A DNA stretch of 46,842 nucleotides from a virus. Positions 16,640-25,917 of the stretch are shown piece after piece (position 1 is the stretch's first letter; each line of letters begins with the position of its first letter). The translations under genes and the position numbers were made by a program. The DNA is taken from positions 1 to 46,842 of the IMG/VR virus record IMGVR_UViG_3300047378_000893; one strand, written 5' to 3'. The notes beneath the pieces were generated by a model. That model searched no databases. It was given only the letters and a program-made list of their open reading frames with translations, and had not been told where the DNA came from.

Positions 16640-17635
16640 CTATATATTATAAATATTAAGTAATTCGTTTACCCACTTATCTTTACTAGTATAATTGTTA
16701 ATCATGTATTCTTTTAACAAATTAAACCATTTATTTTTTTCTGAATATGTGGTTTCGTTTAACCTACTATAAATATGATTAAATTCTTTTTTAGATGAAG
16801 CTCTATATGGATACTCAAAATCGGTACACCAAGATGTATGTAATATTGGTAGTTTACCATAATCTACTGCTTCAAATATACCATACCCAAATGGTTCATT
16901 TGTAAAAGATGAGTGAGAAATTCCCCAATCCATATTATAAAAGATATCTTTATGTTTAGAATTATAATGATATATTTTCATTTTAGATGTATCTAATTTT
17001 GAACCATGTTTCCAAATAACATTAAATTCCTTGGAATCCGTAAATAAGTAACTAGATAATCCATCTAAATAGTGTGGATTTTTTCTACCCTCACATCTTG
17101 AAGCAAAACCTAAATTATTTGAATCGGATAATTTTAAATTATGTTTAAATTCGTAAAAATTATGTATAGTTTTATTTGGTATTCCAATATCGAATAAACC
17201 AACCCATATAGAATGTTTTGAAATTTTATTAATTTTACTTTCCCACTCGGAATCTAAATATGGATGAACACCAAGTGATGCATCAGTAAATGTTTGTGAT
17301 TTTAAAATATGGTCTACTGAATTGTGTAAAATATTTGAATGAATTTTATCTAAATTATCATCAATTACTTTCATTGGAGTATAATGACCATGTAATATAT
17401 TGATTCTTCTTGCTCCTTTACATAATTCTTCAAACTTTTCTATATCATCCCCATGCCAATATGCTTCTATTGGAAATTCATAATCATCATGTCCTTTTGG
17501 TTTGTTTCTATGTAAAAGAAGAATAGGAGTTACATTTAATTTAGGAGCAATTAACTCCATCCATAAATTTACCCAAGTATCAGTACCAGCATTGACCCAT
17601 GGACCTCCACCAGTTGTATAATACACATCATACAT
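16640..17635 (-). CDS. Glycosyltransferase, GT-B type
   Basis: A 331-aa protein. The N-terminal YYTTGGGPWVNAGTDTWV resembles the Gly-rich donor-side loop of GT-B enzymes. The C-terminal segment EPFGYGIFEAVDYGKLPIL contains an EX7E pattern (E247 to E255), the hallmark of the GT4-type nucleotide-sugar binding site. There is no membrane segment. It sits between two fibre/adhesin genes (17639-18733 and 15320-16627), only a few bases from the upstream fibre gene. A role in glycosylating fibres, or in altering the host surface glycan, is therefore plausible but unproven. Very AT-rich coding sequence, without the repeats of its neighbours. Confidence 0.72.
   Translation of the reverse strand: MYDVYYTTGGGPWVNAGTDTWVNLWMELIAPKLNVTPILLLHRNKPKGHDDYEFPIEAYWHGDDIEKFEELCKGARRINILHGHYTPMKVIDDNLDKIHSNILHNSVDHILKSQTFTDASLGVHPYLDSEWESKINKISKHSIWVGLFDIGIPNKTIHNFYEFKHNLKLSDSNNLGFASRCEGRKNPHYLDGLSSYLFTDSKEFNVIWKHGSKLDTSKMKIYHYNSKHKDIFYNMDWGISHSSFTNEPFGYGIFEAVDYGKLPILHTSWCTDFEYPYRASSKKEFNHIYSRLNETTYSEKNKWFNLLKEYMINNYTSKDKWVNELLNIYNI
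16648..16657 (-). promoter_or_regulatory. Late promoter-like motif upstream of the Hint protein
   Basis: The coding strand reads AATATTTATA, one mismatch from the consensus. It lies inside the last codons of the glycosyltransferase gene, 20 bases before ATG 16627. Confidence 0.4.
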
Positions 17636-17638
17636 ATT

Positions 17639-18733
17639 TTATTTTTTTACAATTATAATTCCTGCAAATGTAGTTGAAAATACAACAGTTACTCTGTTTA
17701 CTGAGTTTGTTGTTATTGTGTTTGCTATTTCTTGTTGTGAAGTTGCAGTATTCCAACATTGTACTATTGGATATTGTTCATTTAAGTTGTGGTCTACTAT
17801 ATATGAAGATGCTCCACTAACCGTTTCTTTATGTGTAGTATGGTCTGTTATTTGAACCGAACCACTAATTACACCACTTGGTAAAATTGAATTTACATTA
17901 CCACTTGTTACAGTACCTAATGTTGTAATATTTCCTTGTGTAAAGTGTTCGTTTGCGTTATATCCACTAACTGAAGAAAGTGTTACTTGTGAAGAACCTG
18001 ATATTACTCCATCTCCACTTGTATTTATGTATCTTGAATCAAAAGTAGATGTTAATTGTGCAGAACTTGAAATTACATTATCACCATCTGTATTTAGATA
18101 TCGTGTATCAAACGTAGATGTTAATTGTGCAGAACCAGATACTATTCCTGCAGGTATATTATTAAAATTATTCCAATTTAGATAATACGAACCCACTTGA
18201 CTATTAAGTTTATTAGCATTATCTGCAATTTGCGAACCACTAATTAAATGTCCACCTTTTGCAACTACCACAAATCCACTCTGAGTATCGGAAAGAGTTA
18301 CTCTAGCAGTATTTACGGTTGGTAGTGAAGTTGTTGCTGGTATTAGTACATTTCTGCTATTATCATAAACAGATACCAATACATTATAAGAATTAAAGTT
18401 GTGAGTTACTGTAATATCATCTACGCTATCATATGATGCAGTTACAGTTGTTGCTTCTGCAATTGAAATATCGGTTGGTAGGTTTGTTAATTGTGAACCA
18501 TCTCCTTTGAAGTGTGAAGCGGTTACGGCACCATTTAAGTAAATCGAACCCGTTACTGCATATGGATGTGAATTTGTTGTAAGTATTTCTTGTATCGATT
18601 CTTCTGATGAAGATTTTTCGAAAAATATCCTACCATCGTAGGTATTCATTGCCAATTCACCTAATTCAAGATTAGATATACTTGGTATCTTACCACTTAT
18701 CGCAGTTCTTTTTAATTTAACTATCTGTGCCAT
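17639..18733 (-). CDS. Tail fibre-type protein, 364 aa
   Basis: The N-terminal module KLKRTAISGKIPS plus LELGELAMNTYDGRIFFEK is of the kind found at the virion-attachment end of phage receptor-binding proteins (Mtd_N-like, recalled). It is followed by the VSGSAQLTSTFDTRYLNTDG-type repeats shared with the other fibres here (about residues 195-300). The C-terminus (residues 305-364) is a compact beta domain (YIVDHNLNEQYPIVQCWN and later VNRVTVVFSTTFAGIIIVKK) that also appears in other marine phage fibres. It lacks an S74 chaperone. AAAGGCAAG lies upstream of the ATG. It is much shorter than its upstream neighbours and may be a short fibre or cap. Confidence 0.75.
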   Translation of the reverse strand: MAQIVKLKRTAISGKIPSISNLELGELAMNTYDGRIFFEKSSSEESIQEILTTNSHPYAVTGSIYLNGAVTASHFKGDGSQLTNLPTDISIAEATTVTASYDSVDDITVTHNFNSYNVLVSVYDNSRNVLIPATTSLPTVNTARVTLSDTQSGFVVVAKGGHLISGSQIADNANKLNSQVGSYYLNWNNFNNIPAGIVSGSAQLTSTFDTRYLNTDGDNVISSSAQLTSTFDSRYINTSGDGVISGSSQVTLSSVSGYNANEHFTQGNITTLGTVTSGNVNSILPSGVISGSVQITDHTTHKETVSGASSYIVDHNLNEQYPIVQCWNTATSQQEIANTITTNSVNRVTVVFSTTFAGIIIVKK

Positions 18734-18778
18734 ATTTATGACTTGCCTTTTTCAATTATATAATTAATAAATAAGAAA

Positions 18779-18796
18779 ATCTCTTATATAAGAGAT
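18779..18796 (-). terminator. Perfect 18-bp palindrome, weak terminator candidate
   Basis: ATCTCTTATATAAGAGAT lies in the 74-base gap after the 2368-aa fibre gene and is followed on the minus strand by TTTTCTTATTT. It could be a weak terminator or a processing site. The U tract is interrupted. Confidence 0.35.
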
Positions 18797-18807
18797 AAAC
18801 TTCCTTC

Positions 18808-21800
18808 TTACTTTATCTTAGATTTTAAATCATTTATTTCTTTTTGCTGTTCTTTAATAGCCTCTATTAAGAGACCAGTAAGTTTAGCATAATCTACTCC
18901 TTTGTATCCATTATCTCTATCAGTTACCAATTCTGGTAATACTTTTTCAACATCTTGTGCAATCACACCAACATTTGGTAATGATTGTTGTAACTCATCT
19001 GCATTATCATTCCAATCCCAAGTAACACCTTTAAGTGATTGTACTTTTTCTATTGGATTAGAAATAAGTTCAATATTATCTTTTAATCTTTCATCTGAAG
19101 AAGCATATGCAACAACATCACCAGCAACATTTAATGCTCCACCTATACCTACACCACCAACTACTACAAGAGCTCCAACATCAGTTGCATTTGTTGCGGT
19201 AGTGTTTGTGATTGTTATAACACCACTTGCAGAATCATCAGCATTTGAACGAAGGAAGTTACTCGAAGTTAAACCATCAAGTTTATCTGCGTTTAGATTA
19301 GTAACTTTTGTTGTTGAGGTTACTGCGAATGGTGCAGTACCAGTTGCAACTGAAGAAACTAATTGTGAACTAAATGTTTTAGCTCCACTAAATGTTTGTG
19401 TTCCACTTAGGTGTGCAGTATCTGAATCTAAGTAAGCTGATGCGATTGCAGTACCATTCCATGTACCACTATCGATTGTACCAACAGTTGTGATACCTAA
19501 CCCATTTATACTTGTTAGTGTTTCATCACCGGTATTAGTTCCACTCTGTCCACTTAAGTATGTAGTTGAAATTGCACTACCATTCCAAACACCACTTGAT
19601 ATTGTTCCAACCTCTGTGATATCTAAAGCATTTATACTTGATTTAGTTTCATCACCGGTATTAGTTCCACTTTGTCCACTTAAGTATGTAGTTGATATTG
19701 CTGAACCTTGCCATACACCACTTGATATTGTTCCAACCTCTGTGATATCTAAAGCATTTATACTTGATTTAGTTTCATCACCAGTGTTAGTTCCACTATT
19801 CGTACCAGTAATATCGGATGTCATTGCAACAGTACCCGTCTTATTTGGTAGAGTATATGTCACATCTGCACCTGCAACTACTGATAAAAGAGTAGCATCA
19901 TGTCCATCTGCGGTAGTACCTTCAAATACAACACCATTAGATGTTGAAATTGTTGTTACGTTGTTTGTAGTTGTTGTTCCAGTTACTACTAAATCACCAG
20001 GAATAGTTACTGTATCTGTTGAATCACCAATTGATACTGCGTTTGAACCAAAACCTCCGGCTAATCTAGTTTTTAAATTTGCAACAGAAACATCATCATT
20101 ATCGTTAGCAGTCATATCATTAACTACTACACTAACTTTTCCGTTGGTATCATCATATGTAGTTGTTACTCTAGTATCAGTATTAGAAGTAAACATTCCA
20201 CCTACTATATCTTGAACTGCTTCTGTTGATAGATTTGTATTAGTAGTATAAGAAGGTAATCCAAATGTACCATCATGTTTTAAGAAGTGTCCATCTGTTC
20301 CAGTTGCTGGTACGAACTTTTCATTACCAGTTCCAATAGAACTTTGAATTTCTGAATCTGTTCTGTTCTGGTCTGCAGATGCTTCAATTCCATCTAATTT
20401 ATCAAACATCTCATCTGACATCAATCCCCAATTATCCGTATCTGCTAATGTTAATGCTACATTATTACCATCTGATGAATTAATTGAGAATCCAGTACCA
20501 CTAACTGTCTTAGATAAATTAGTTGATACGTTATGGTTAATATCACTTACTTTAGCAGTATTCGCTGCTATCTCATCAAATAAAGTTGGAGATAATAAAC
20601 CAGATACACTTGTTGTACCTATTGGGATTACTGCATTAGTACCATCTGAAGAAACTATTGTTCTAGCCCCAGTCGTACCTGTGATACTTAAATCAGTTGA
20701 TACGTTATGGTTAATATCACTTACTTTTAAAGTATTCGCTGTTATCTCATCAAATTTTGCTTTTGTTAATAAACCAGCTCTAGTCGTAGATGCCGATGCT
20801 AATGTTGCATTAGTACCATCACTTGAATTTACGTCAACAGTTGTTTCAGTTGCAGTTCCTTCTGATAAATCGGTTGATACGTTATGATTAATATCACTTA
20901 CTTTAGCAGTATTGGCATCAATCTCATCAAATAAACCAGGTGATAATAAACCAGATACAGATGTTGTTGCAAGTGGAATAACAGCATTAGTACCATCTGA
21001 AGAAACTATTGTTCTAGCTCCAGTTGTACCCGTAATACTTAAATCGGTTGATACGTTGTGATTAATATCACTTACTTTTAAAGTATTTGCTACAATTTCA
21101 TCAAATTTTGCTTTTGTTAATAAACCAGCTCTTGTGGTTGAAGCAGATACTAAAGTAGCATTACTACCATCACTTGAATTTACATCAACAGTTGTTGTAG
21201 TTGAAGTTCCTTCACTAAGGTTAGTTGATACGTTGTGATTGATATCACTTACTTTAGCAGTATTGGCAGCAACTGCGGAGTTATTACCAACTTCTGTATC
21301 GAAATCCGATATATCAGATGCCGCTAAAGAACCACTAAATACTGCATTATCATTTAAAACAGTTAGTACATCAGAATCTCCATATTGTGCAGTACCAGTA
21401 ATTGTGATAACATTTCCACTTTCAGAAATTGTAATACCAGTTCCACCACTTAAAGTAACATCATCATTTGTGGAATCTGAACCAGCTAATCTGATTATAG
21501 ATGTATTGGATGCACCTGCTTGTACATTTAAATCATATGATGTATCATCTGTTGATGGTAGTGTTACAGTTTTAACATTTAACGCAGTAACGTGTCCTCT
21601 AGCCGAAGTTGTAACTGAGTCAATTGCAGTAAATGTTCCTCCATATGAAGGTGAACTAGTTGATGTTGTATCAGTTCTTGAAATATCACTATGATTTATT
21701 GTAATAGTTTCATTTGAACTTTGATTCGTAGTAAAATTACCACCAGTTCCTAAATCAGTACCTGCAGTAAGTGTAATTGTTGCATTACTTGCTGCTGATG

Positions 21801-24800
21801 GAATTGTTGGTTGATTTTGTATTGAGTTATAATTAACTTGTGATGAACCACTAATTACAGTATCTGCATCTAATTTAAGTTTTACTCTTGCATCTGTATA
21901 ATAAAGATTTGTTGAACCTTCGGTTATTTCATCTGTATTATCTTGTGATTGTGCTTTAGAATCTACATATGCTTTTACAGATTGTTGAGTTGGTACTTTG
22001 GTTGCTGAATTGGATGAGAAGTTATCTTCATCAACAGATACTAAATCTAATATTTGTGATGAACCACTAATTACAGTATCTGCATCTAATTTAAGTTTTA
22101 CAAGTGCATCTGTATATCCTACTTTAGAAGTATTTGCTACAATTTCATCAAATTTTGCTTTTGTTAATACACCTGCTCTACTAGTAGATGCAGATGCTAA
22201 TGTTGCATTATTACCATCACTTGAATTTACATCAACAGTTGTTTCAGTTGTAGTACCTTCTGATAAATTAGTTGATACGTTATGATTAACATCGGTTGAT
22301 TTAGCAGTATTCGCTGCTATCTCATCAAATAAAGTTGGAGATAATAAACCAGATACGCTTGTTGTAGCGATTGGAATAACGGCGTTGTTACCATCTGAAG
22401 AAACTATTGTTCTAGCTCCAGTTGTACCTGTGATACTTAAATCAGTTGATACGTTAGTTACCTTATCGTTGTTATCTGAGATATTACTAATTTCGGTAGA
22501 ACTAATAGTTCTAGTATTTCCTGCGAGTGCAGTTGAACTTGTACTTCCTAATGTTAATAAAGTTGGTAAGTTTGATATATCCGAAGAATAATCCACTTGT
22601 CCTAATGTTATTGCCTGTCCACTAATTGATAAATAATCATGTGAGGTTGTTACAAGTGTTACATCTGTTGAATTATCAGTTCCAGCTGCATCTACACCTA
22701 AGTTAGTTCTAGCAGTTCCAGTATTTGCTAAATCAGATAAGTTACTCCCTTTTGATAATTTTGTTCCTACGGTTGTTACTAAACTTGCAAGTGAACCAGA
22801 ATCTGCTGCTAATGAAGCAGATAGTTCACCTAGTGTATCTAATGTTGAACCAGCATTTCCTATTATTGTATCTACTCTATCTTGTACGAACGCAGTTGTT
22901 GCTATTTTAGTAGAATCATCTGTACCACCTTGAGTTGGTGCAGTTGGGTCATTTGTTAATGCAGCTCCTGCAAACATCGTTGCTTTTGATTCGTTTGTTA
23001 CATTTGCTAAACCAACATCACCAGCAGTAGTTGCTTGTGCTCTTAAATTTGCGTAAGTTCCACTTTGTGAGAACGCTGCAACATCAGAAATATCTGATGA
23101 GGATATACCTAAGAATGATTTTATTTCTGAAGCAGAACCACTTGATACCGCATCTGCATCTAATTTTGTTTTTACTCTTGCATCTGTATAACCAACTTTA
23201 CTAGAGTTAGTTGAGATTGATGTTATTTCACCAGAAGAAATAGTTCTAGTATTTCCAGCAAGTGCAGTTTCACTACTCGTACCTAATTGTAAAGTTGTTA
23301 CTGAACCACCAAGTGAGATAGCAGAACCATCTATTGAAATTGAATTTGAACCACTTAATAAAGTACTTCCATTAGTAATTTGTGATGAACCACTTATTAC
23401 TGTATTATCATTTAAAACAGTTATTACATTAGCATCAGTATAGTGAGATAAATCAGAAATCTGAGATTCTGTTATTGTTATTTGTGATGAACCACTTATT
23501 ACAGTTTCTGCATTTAATTTTGTTTTTACTTTTGCATCACTATATTGATTAATACTAGAGTAGTTTGTAGTTGAAGCAACATCTACTTGAGATGAACCAC
23601 TTATTACAGTTTCTGCATTTAATTTTGTTTTTACTCTTGCATCTGTGTAATATAAGTTACTACTTCCTTCAGATACATCATCAGTATTTCCACTTAATTC
23701 ACTTAAAGCATCTTTAGTATCAATTTGTGCATCTACATATGCTTTAACAGATTGTTGAGATGGAAATTTAGTTGCTGAGTTAGAATTCATGTTATCTTCA
23801 TCAACACCAACTAAACTAATAATTTGTGATGAACCACTAACAACGTTTTCAGTATTTATTTTTGCTTTTACGTTTGAATCGAAATTGATTATTGAATCTG
23901 CATTTACTTGTCCCGAACCACTAATTACAGTTTCTGCATTTAATTTTGTTTTAACAAGTGCATCCGTATATCCAACTTTGGCGTTGTTTGTAGTAATGTT
24001 TCCTGCTTGAGTAGAAGTAATTGTTGTTGGAGTATTTGATATATCCGTACTATAATCTACTTGTCCTACTGATATTTCTTGTCCACTAATAGAAATGTAA
24101 TCAAGAGTACTAGATAAAGTAACATCTGTTGAATTATCAGTTCCAGCGGCATCAACTCCAAGTGCGGTTCTTGCATTTTCAGCTGAAGTTGCACCTGTAC
24201 CACCACTTGAGAGTGGAATTGTACCACCAGTTATTGCTTGTCCACTTATTGTTAAGTAATTAGTATTTCCTAAAGTTACATCTGTTGAATTATCAGTTCC
24301 AGCGGCATCAACTCCGATTGTAGTTCTAACTGCTCCTGCATCTGCATCATCTAATATTGTTTGTGCAAATGTTGAAGCGATTTGGTCTGAACCAGATACT
24401 ATTCCATCACCTACCTTAAATGATACGGATTCATCTGAACTTTGGTTTAGTGTTATTGTACCACCACCACTTAATCCATCACCTGCAGTAAATGTTATTG
24501 TATTATTGTTAATACCCAACTGAGCTGATGATGAAAACGCTCCTTCTGCATTTAATTTTGTTTTTACTCTTGCATCTGTGTAATATAAGTTACTTGAATG
24601 TTCCGAAACATCGGCAGTATCAAATCCTGTCTTAATAGCATCATTTAATACTACTTGAGAAGAACCACTAATTACAGTTTCTGCATTTAATTTTGTTTTT
24701 ACATCAGAATCAGTATATTTGTCTAAATCACTAATTTGTGATTCTGTTACTGTTACTTGAGATGAACCACTTATAGTTCCACTTGGTAGTTTTGATACAA

Positions 24801-25914
24801 GGTTTGAAGTTGTAAGAACTTCTGATTCACTTCCTAGTTTACCAGCTTTCCAATAATCTTTACCATCAGTAGCATCCCAAACAAATGAACCACTTGTTTG
24901 TGATACACCAGTTCCATCTGTTACATAGATACCACTAGTTGTTTGTGAACCACCATAGTTAAGTTCTAATATATTATCACCAATGTTTACAGTAGTTGAA
25001 TCAATTGTAGTTGTATTACCTTGAACAGATAAATTACCAGTTAGTGTTAAATTTGCAAATTGAACATTATCACCAGTTTGTAATCCGGTATCAACATCAG
25101 TATTTGCCCCATTTATTGTAGCTCTAACAGTACCTTGACTTGGTGAACTAAATGTTGAACCACTAATTACACCATCTGTATTTAATTTTGTTTTTACTCT
25201 TGCATCTGTATAATAAAGGTTTGTATTTTCAGATAATTGTGAAGTATTGAATCCACTAAGTGATATTTGTGAAGAACCCGATATTACACCATCTCCCTCT
25301 GTATTTAAGTAGCGTGTATCAAATGTAGTTGTTAATTGAGATGAACCAGATATTACTCCATCTTGGTTCATTTTTAATTTTGCTCTATCTACTGTATAAT
25401 ATAAATTAGAGCCTTCGGTTAGATTGGTAGTTGTTTTACTTGCTAATCTTGTATCGAAATCAGAATCATTATATTTGTCTAAATCACTAATTTGTGATTC
25501 TGTTATTGTTACTTGAGATGAACCACTAATTACAGTTTCTGCATTTAACTTAGCTTTTACATTTGTATCAAAGTTTGTGATTGTATCAGCATTCACTTGA
25601 ATCGATGATGAAAATACACTATCTCCGTTAATTTCTAAGAAGGTTGTAGCTAATTGTGAAGAACCACTAATTACACCATCTGCATTTAATTTTGTTTTTA
25701 CTCGTGTATCTGTATAGTATAAGTTTGAAGAACCTTCAGATAGGTTATCCGTATCAAAACCATTTAAACTTACTTGAGATGAACCCGATACCACTCCCGA
25801 TGGCAATAAACTTATTATTTGTCCAGAACCAGAAACAGAACCATTATTTGCAGTAAAAGTTGCATTTGATGATAGGGTTAATGAACCTGAAACGATGGGG
25901 TTATGTAAAATCAT
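18808..25914 (-). CDS. Giant tail fibre with C-terminal S74 self-cleaving chaperone
   Basis: A 2368-aa protein. From the start it consists of short repeats built on VISGSSQV and SNLYYTDARVKTKLNAE. Around residues 960-1040 it carries motifs common in phage tail fibres (DDSTKIATTAFVQDRV, NLSDLANTGTARTNLGVDAA). Two longer modules beginning HNVSTDLS alternate around residues 1560-1800, and there is a 42-aa tandem repeat around residues 2040-2140. The last 96 residues are a peptidase S74 intramolecular chaperone: SDERLKDN (Ser2273, Lys2278 dyad), GVIAQDVEKVLPELV and a C-terminal helix. In this family the chaperone drives trimerisation and is then cut off at the Ser. There is no attachment module at the N-terminus, so it may be a distal fibre segment joined to the product of the gene just upstream (3-base gap, AAGGAA upstream of ATG). 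No enzymatic domain seen. Confidence 0.88.
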   Translation of the reverse strand: MILHNPIVSGSLTLSSNATFTANNGSVSGSGQIISLLPSGVVSGSSQVSLNGFDTDNLSEGSSNLYYTDTRVKTKLNADGVISGSSQLATTFLEINGDSVFSSSIQVNADTITNFDTNVKAKLNAETVISGSSQVTITESQISDLDKYNDSDFDTRLASKTTTNLTEGSNLYYTVDRAKLKMNQDGVISGSSQLTTTFDTRYLNTEGDGVISGSSQISLSGFNTSQLSENTNLYYTDARVKTKLNTDGVISGSTFSSPSQGTVRATINGANTDVDTGLQTGDNVQFANLTLTGNLSVQGNTTTIDSTTVNIGDNILELNYGGSQTTSGIYVTDGTGVSQTSGSFVWDATDGKDYWKAGKLGSESEVLTTSNLVSKLPSGTISGSSQVTVTESQISDLDKYTDSDVKTKLNAETVISGSSQVVLNDAIKTGFDTADVSEHSSNLYYTDARVKTKLNAEGAFSSSAQLGINNNTITFTAGDGLSGGGTITLNQSSDESVSFKVGDGIVSGSDQIASTFAQTILDDADAGAVRTTIGVDAAGTDNSTDVTLGNTNYLTISGQAITGGTIPLSSGGTGATSAENARTALGVDAAGTDNSTDVTLSSTLDYISISGQEISVGQVDYSTDISNTPTTITSTQAGNITTNNAKVGYTDALVKTKLNAETVISGSGQVNADSIINFDSNVKAKINTENVVSGSSQIISLVGVDEDNMNSNSATKFPSQQSVKAYVDAQIDTKDALSELSGNTDDVSEGSSNLYYTDARVKTKLNAETVISGSSQVDVASTTNYSSINQYSDAKVKTKLNAETVISGSSQITITESQISDLSHYTDANVITVLNDNTVISGSSQITNGSTLLSGSNSISIDGSAISLGGSVTTLQLGTSSETALAGNTRTISSGEITSISTNSSKVGYTDARVKTKLDADAVSSGSASEIKSFLGISSSDISDVAAFSQSGTYANLRAQATTAGDVGLANVTNESKATMFAGAALTNDPTAPTQGGTDDSTKIATTAFVQDRVDTIIGNAGSTLDTLGELSASLAADSGSLASLVTTVGTKLSKGSNLSDLANTGTARTNLGVDAAGTDNSTDVTLVTTSHDYLSISGQAITLGQVDYSSDISNLPTLLTLGSTSSTALAGNTRTISSTEISNISDNNDKVTNVSTDLSITGTTGARTIVSSDGNNAVIPIATTSVSGLLSPTLFDEIAANTAKSTDVNHNVSTNLSEGTTTETTVDVNSSDGNNATLASASTSRAGVLTKAKFDEIVANTSKVGYTDALVKLKLDADTVISGSSQILDLVSVDEDNFSSNSATKVPTQQSVKAYVDSKAQSQDNTDEITEGSTNLYYTDARVKLKLDADTVISGSSQVNYNSIQNQPTIPSAASNATITLTAGTDLGTGGNFTTNQSSNETITINHSDISRTDTTSTSSPSYGGTFTAIDSVTTSARGHVTALNVKTVTLPSTDDTSYDLNVQAGASNTSIIRLAGSDSTNDDVTLSGGTGITISESGNVITITGTAQYGDSDVLTVLNDNAVFSGSLAASDISDFDTEVGNNSAVAANTAKVSDINHNVSTNLSEGTSTTTTVDVNSSDGSNATLVSASTTRAGLLTKAKFDEIVANTLKVSDINHNVSTDLSITGTTGARTIVSSDGTNAVIPLATTSVSGLLSPGLFDEIDANTAKVSDINHNVSTDLSEGTATETTVDVNSSDGTNATLASASTTRAGLLTKAKFDEITANTLKVSDINHNVSTDLSITGTTGARTIVSSDGTNAVIPIGTTSVSGLLSPTLFDEIAANTAKVSDINHNVSTNLSKTVSGTGFSINSSDGNNVALTLADTDNWGLMSDEMFDKLDGIEASADQNRTDSEIQSSIGTGNEKFVPATGTDGHFLKHDGTFGLPSYTTNTNLSTEAVQDIVGGMFTSNTDTRVTTTYDDTNGKVSVVVNDMTANDNDDVSVANLKTRLAGGFGSNAVSIGDSTDTVTIPGDLVVTGTTTTNNVTTISTSNGVVFEGTTADGHDATLLSVVAGADVTYTLPNKTGTVAMTSDITGTNSGTNTGDETKSSINALDITEVGTISSGVWQGSAISTTYLSGQSGTNTGDETKSSINALDITEVGTISSGVWNGSAISTTYLSGQSGTNTGDETLTSINGLGITTVGTIDSGTWNGTAIASAYLDSDTAHLSGTQTFSGAKTFSSQLVSSVATGTAPFAVTSTTKVTNLNADKLDGLTSSNFLRSNADDSASGVITITNTTATNATDVGALVVVGGVGIGGALNVAGDVVAYASSDERLKDNIELISNPIEKVQSLKGVTWDWNDNADELQQSLPNVGVIAQDVEKVLPELVTDRDNGYKGVDYAKLTGLLIEAIKEQQKEINDLKSKIK
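19081..19098 (-). other. S74 autocleavage motif of the giant fibre
   Basis: These bases encode S-D-E-R-L-K. By family precedent the chain is cut just before this Ser, releasing the last 96 residues. Confidence 0.7.
19495..19790 (-). repeat. 126-bp tandem repeat in the giant fibre gene
   Basis: A 36-base segment starting at 19621 recurs at 19747, an exact 126-bp (42-aa) period. Two nearly identical protein units containing ITEVGTISSGVW and a third, diverged unit are encoded, which indicates recent in-frame duplication. Confidence 0.8.
20510..21260 (-). repeat. Alternating module array in the giant fibre gene
   Basis: Two modules of about 50 aa, each opening with DINHNVSTDLS or a close variant, alternate here: one continues ITGTTGARTIVSSDG, the other EGT-TTVDVNSSDG. 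Another copy lies at about 22140-22450. Confidence 0.75.
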
Positions 25915-25917
25915 ATC

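Noticed and set aside
18902-25900. Many plus-strand reading frames of 60-240 codons across the fibre genes
   Set aside because: They are antisense shadows of repetitive minus-strand genes, with Val/Thr/Ser/Leu-rich repetitive translations, no ribosome sites and no known domains.
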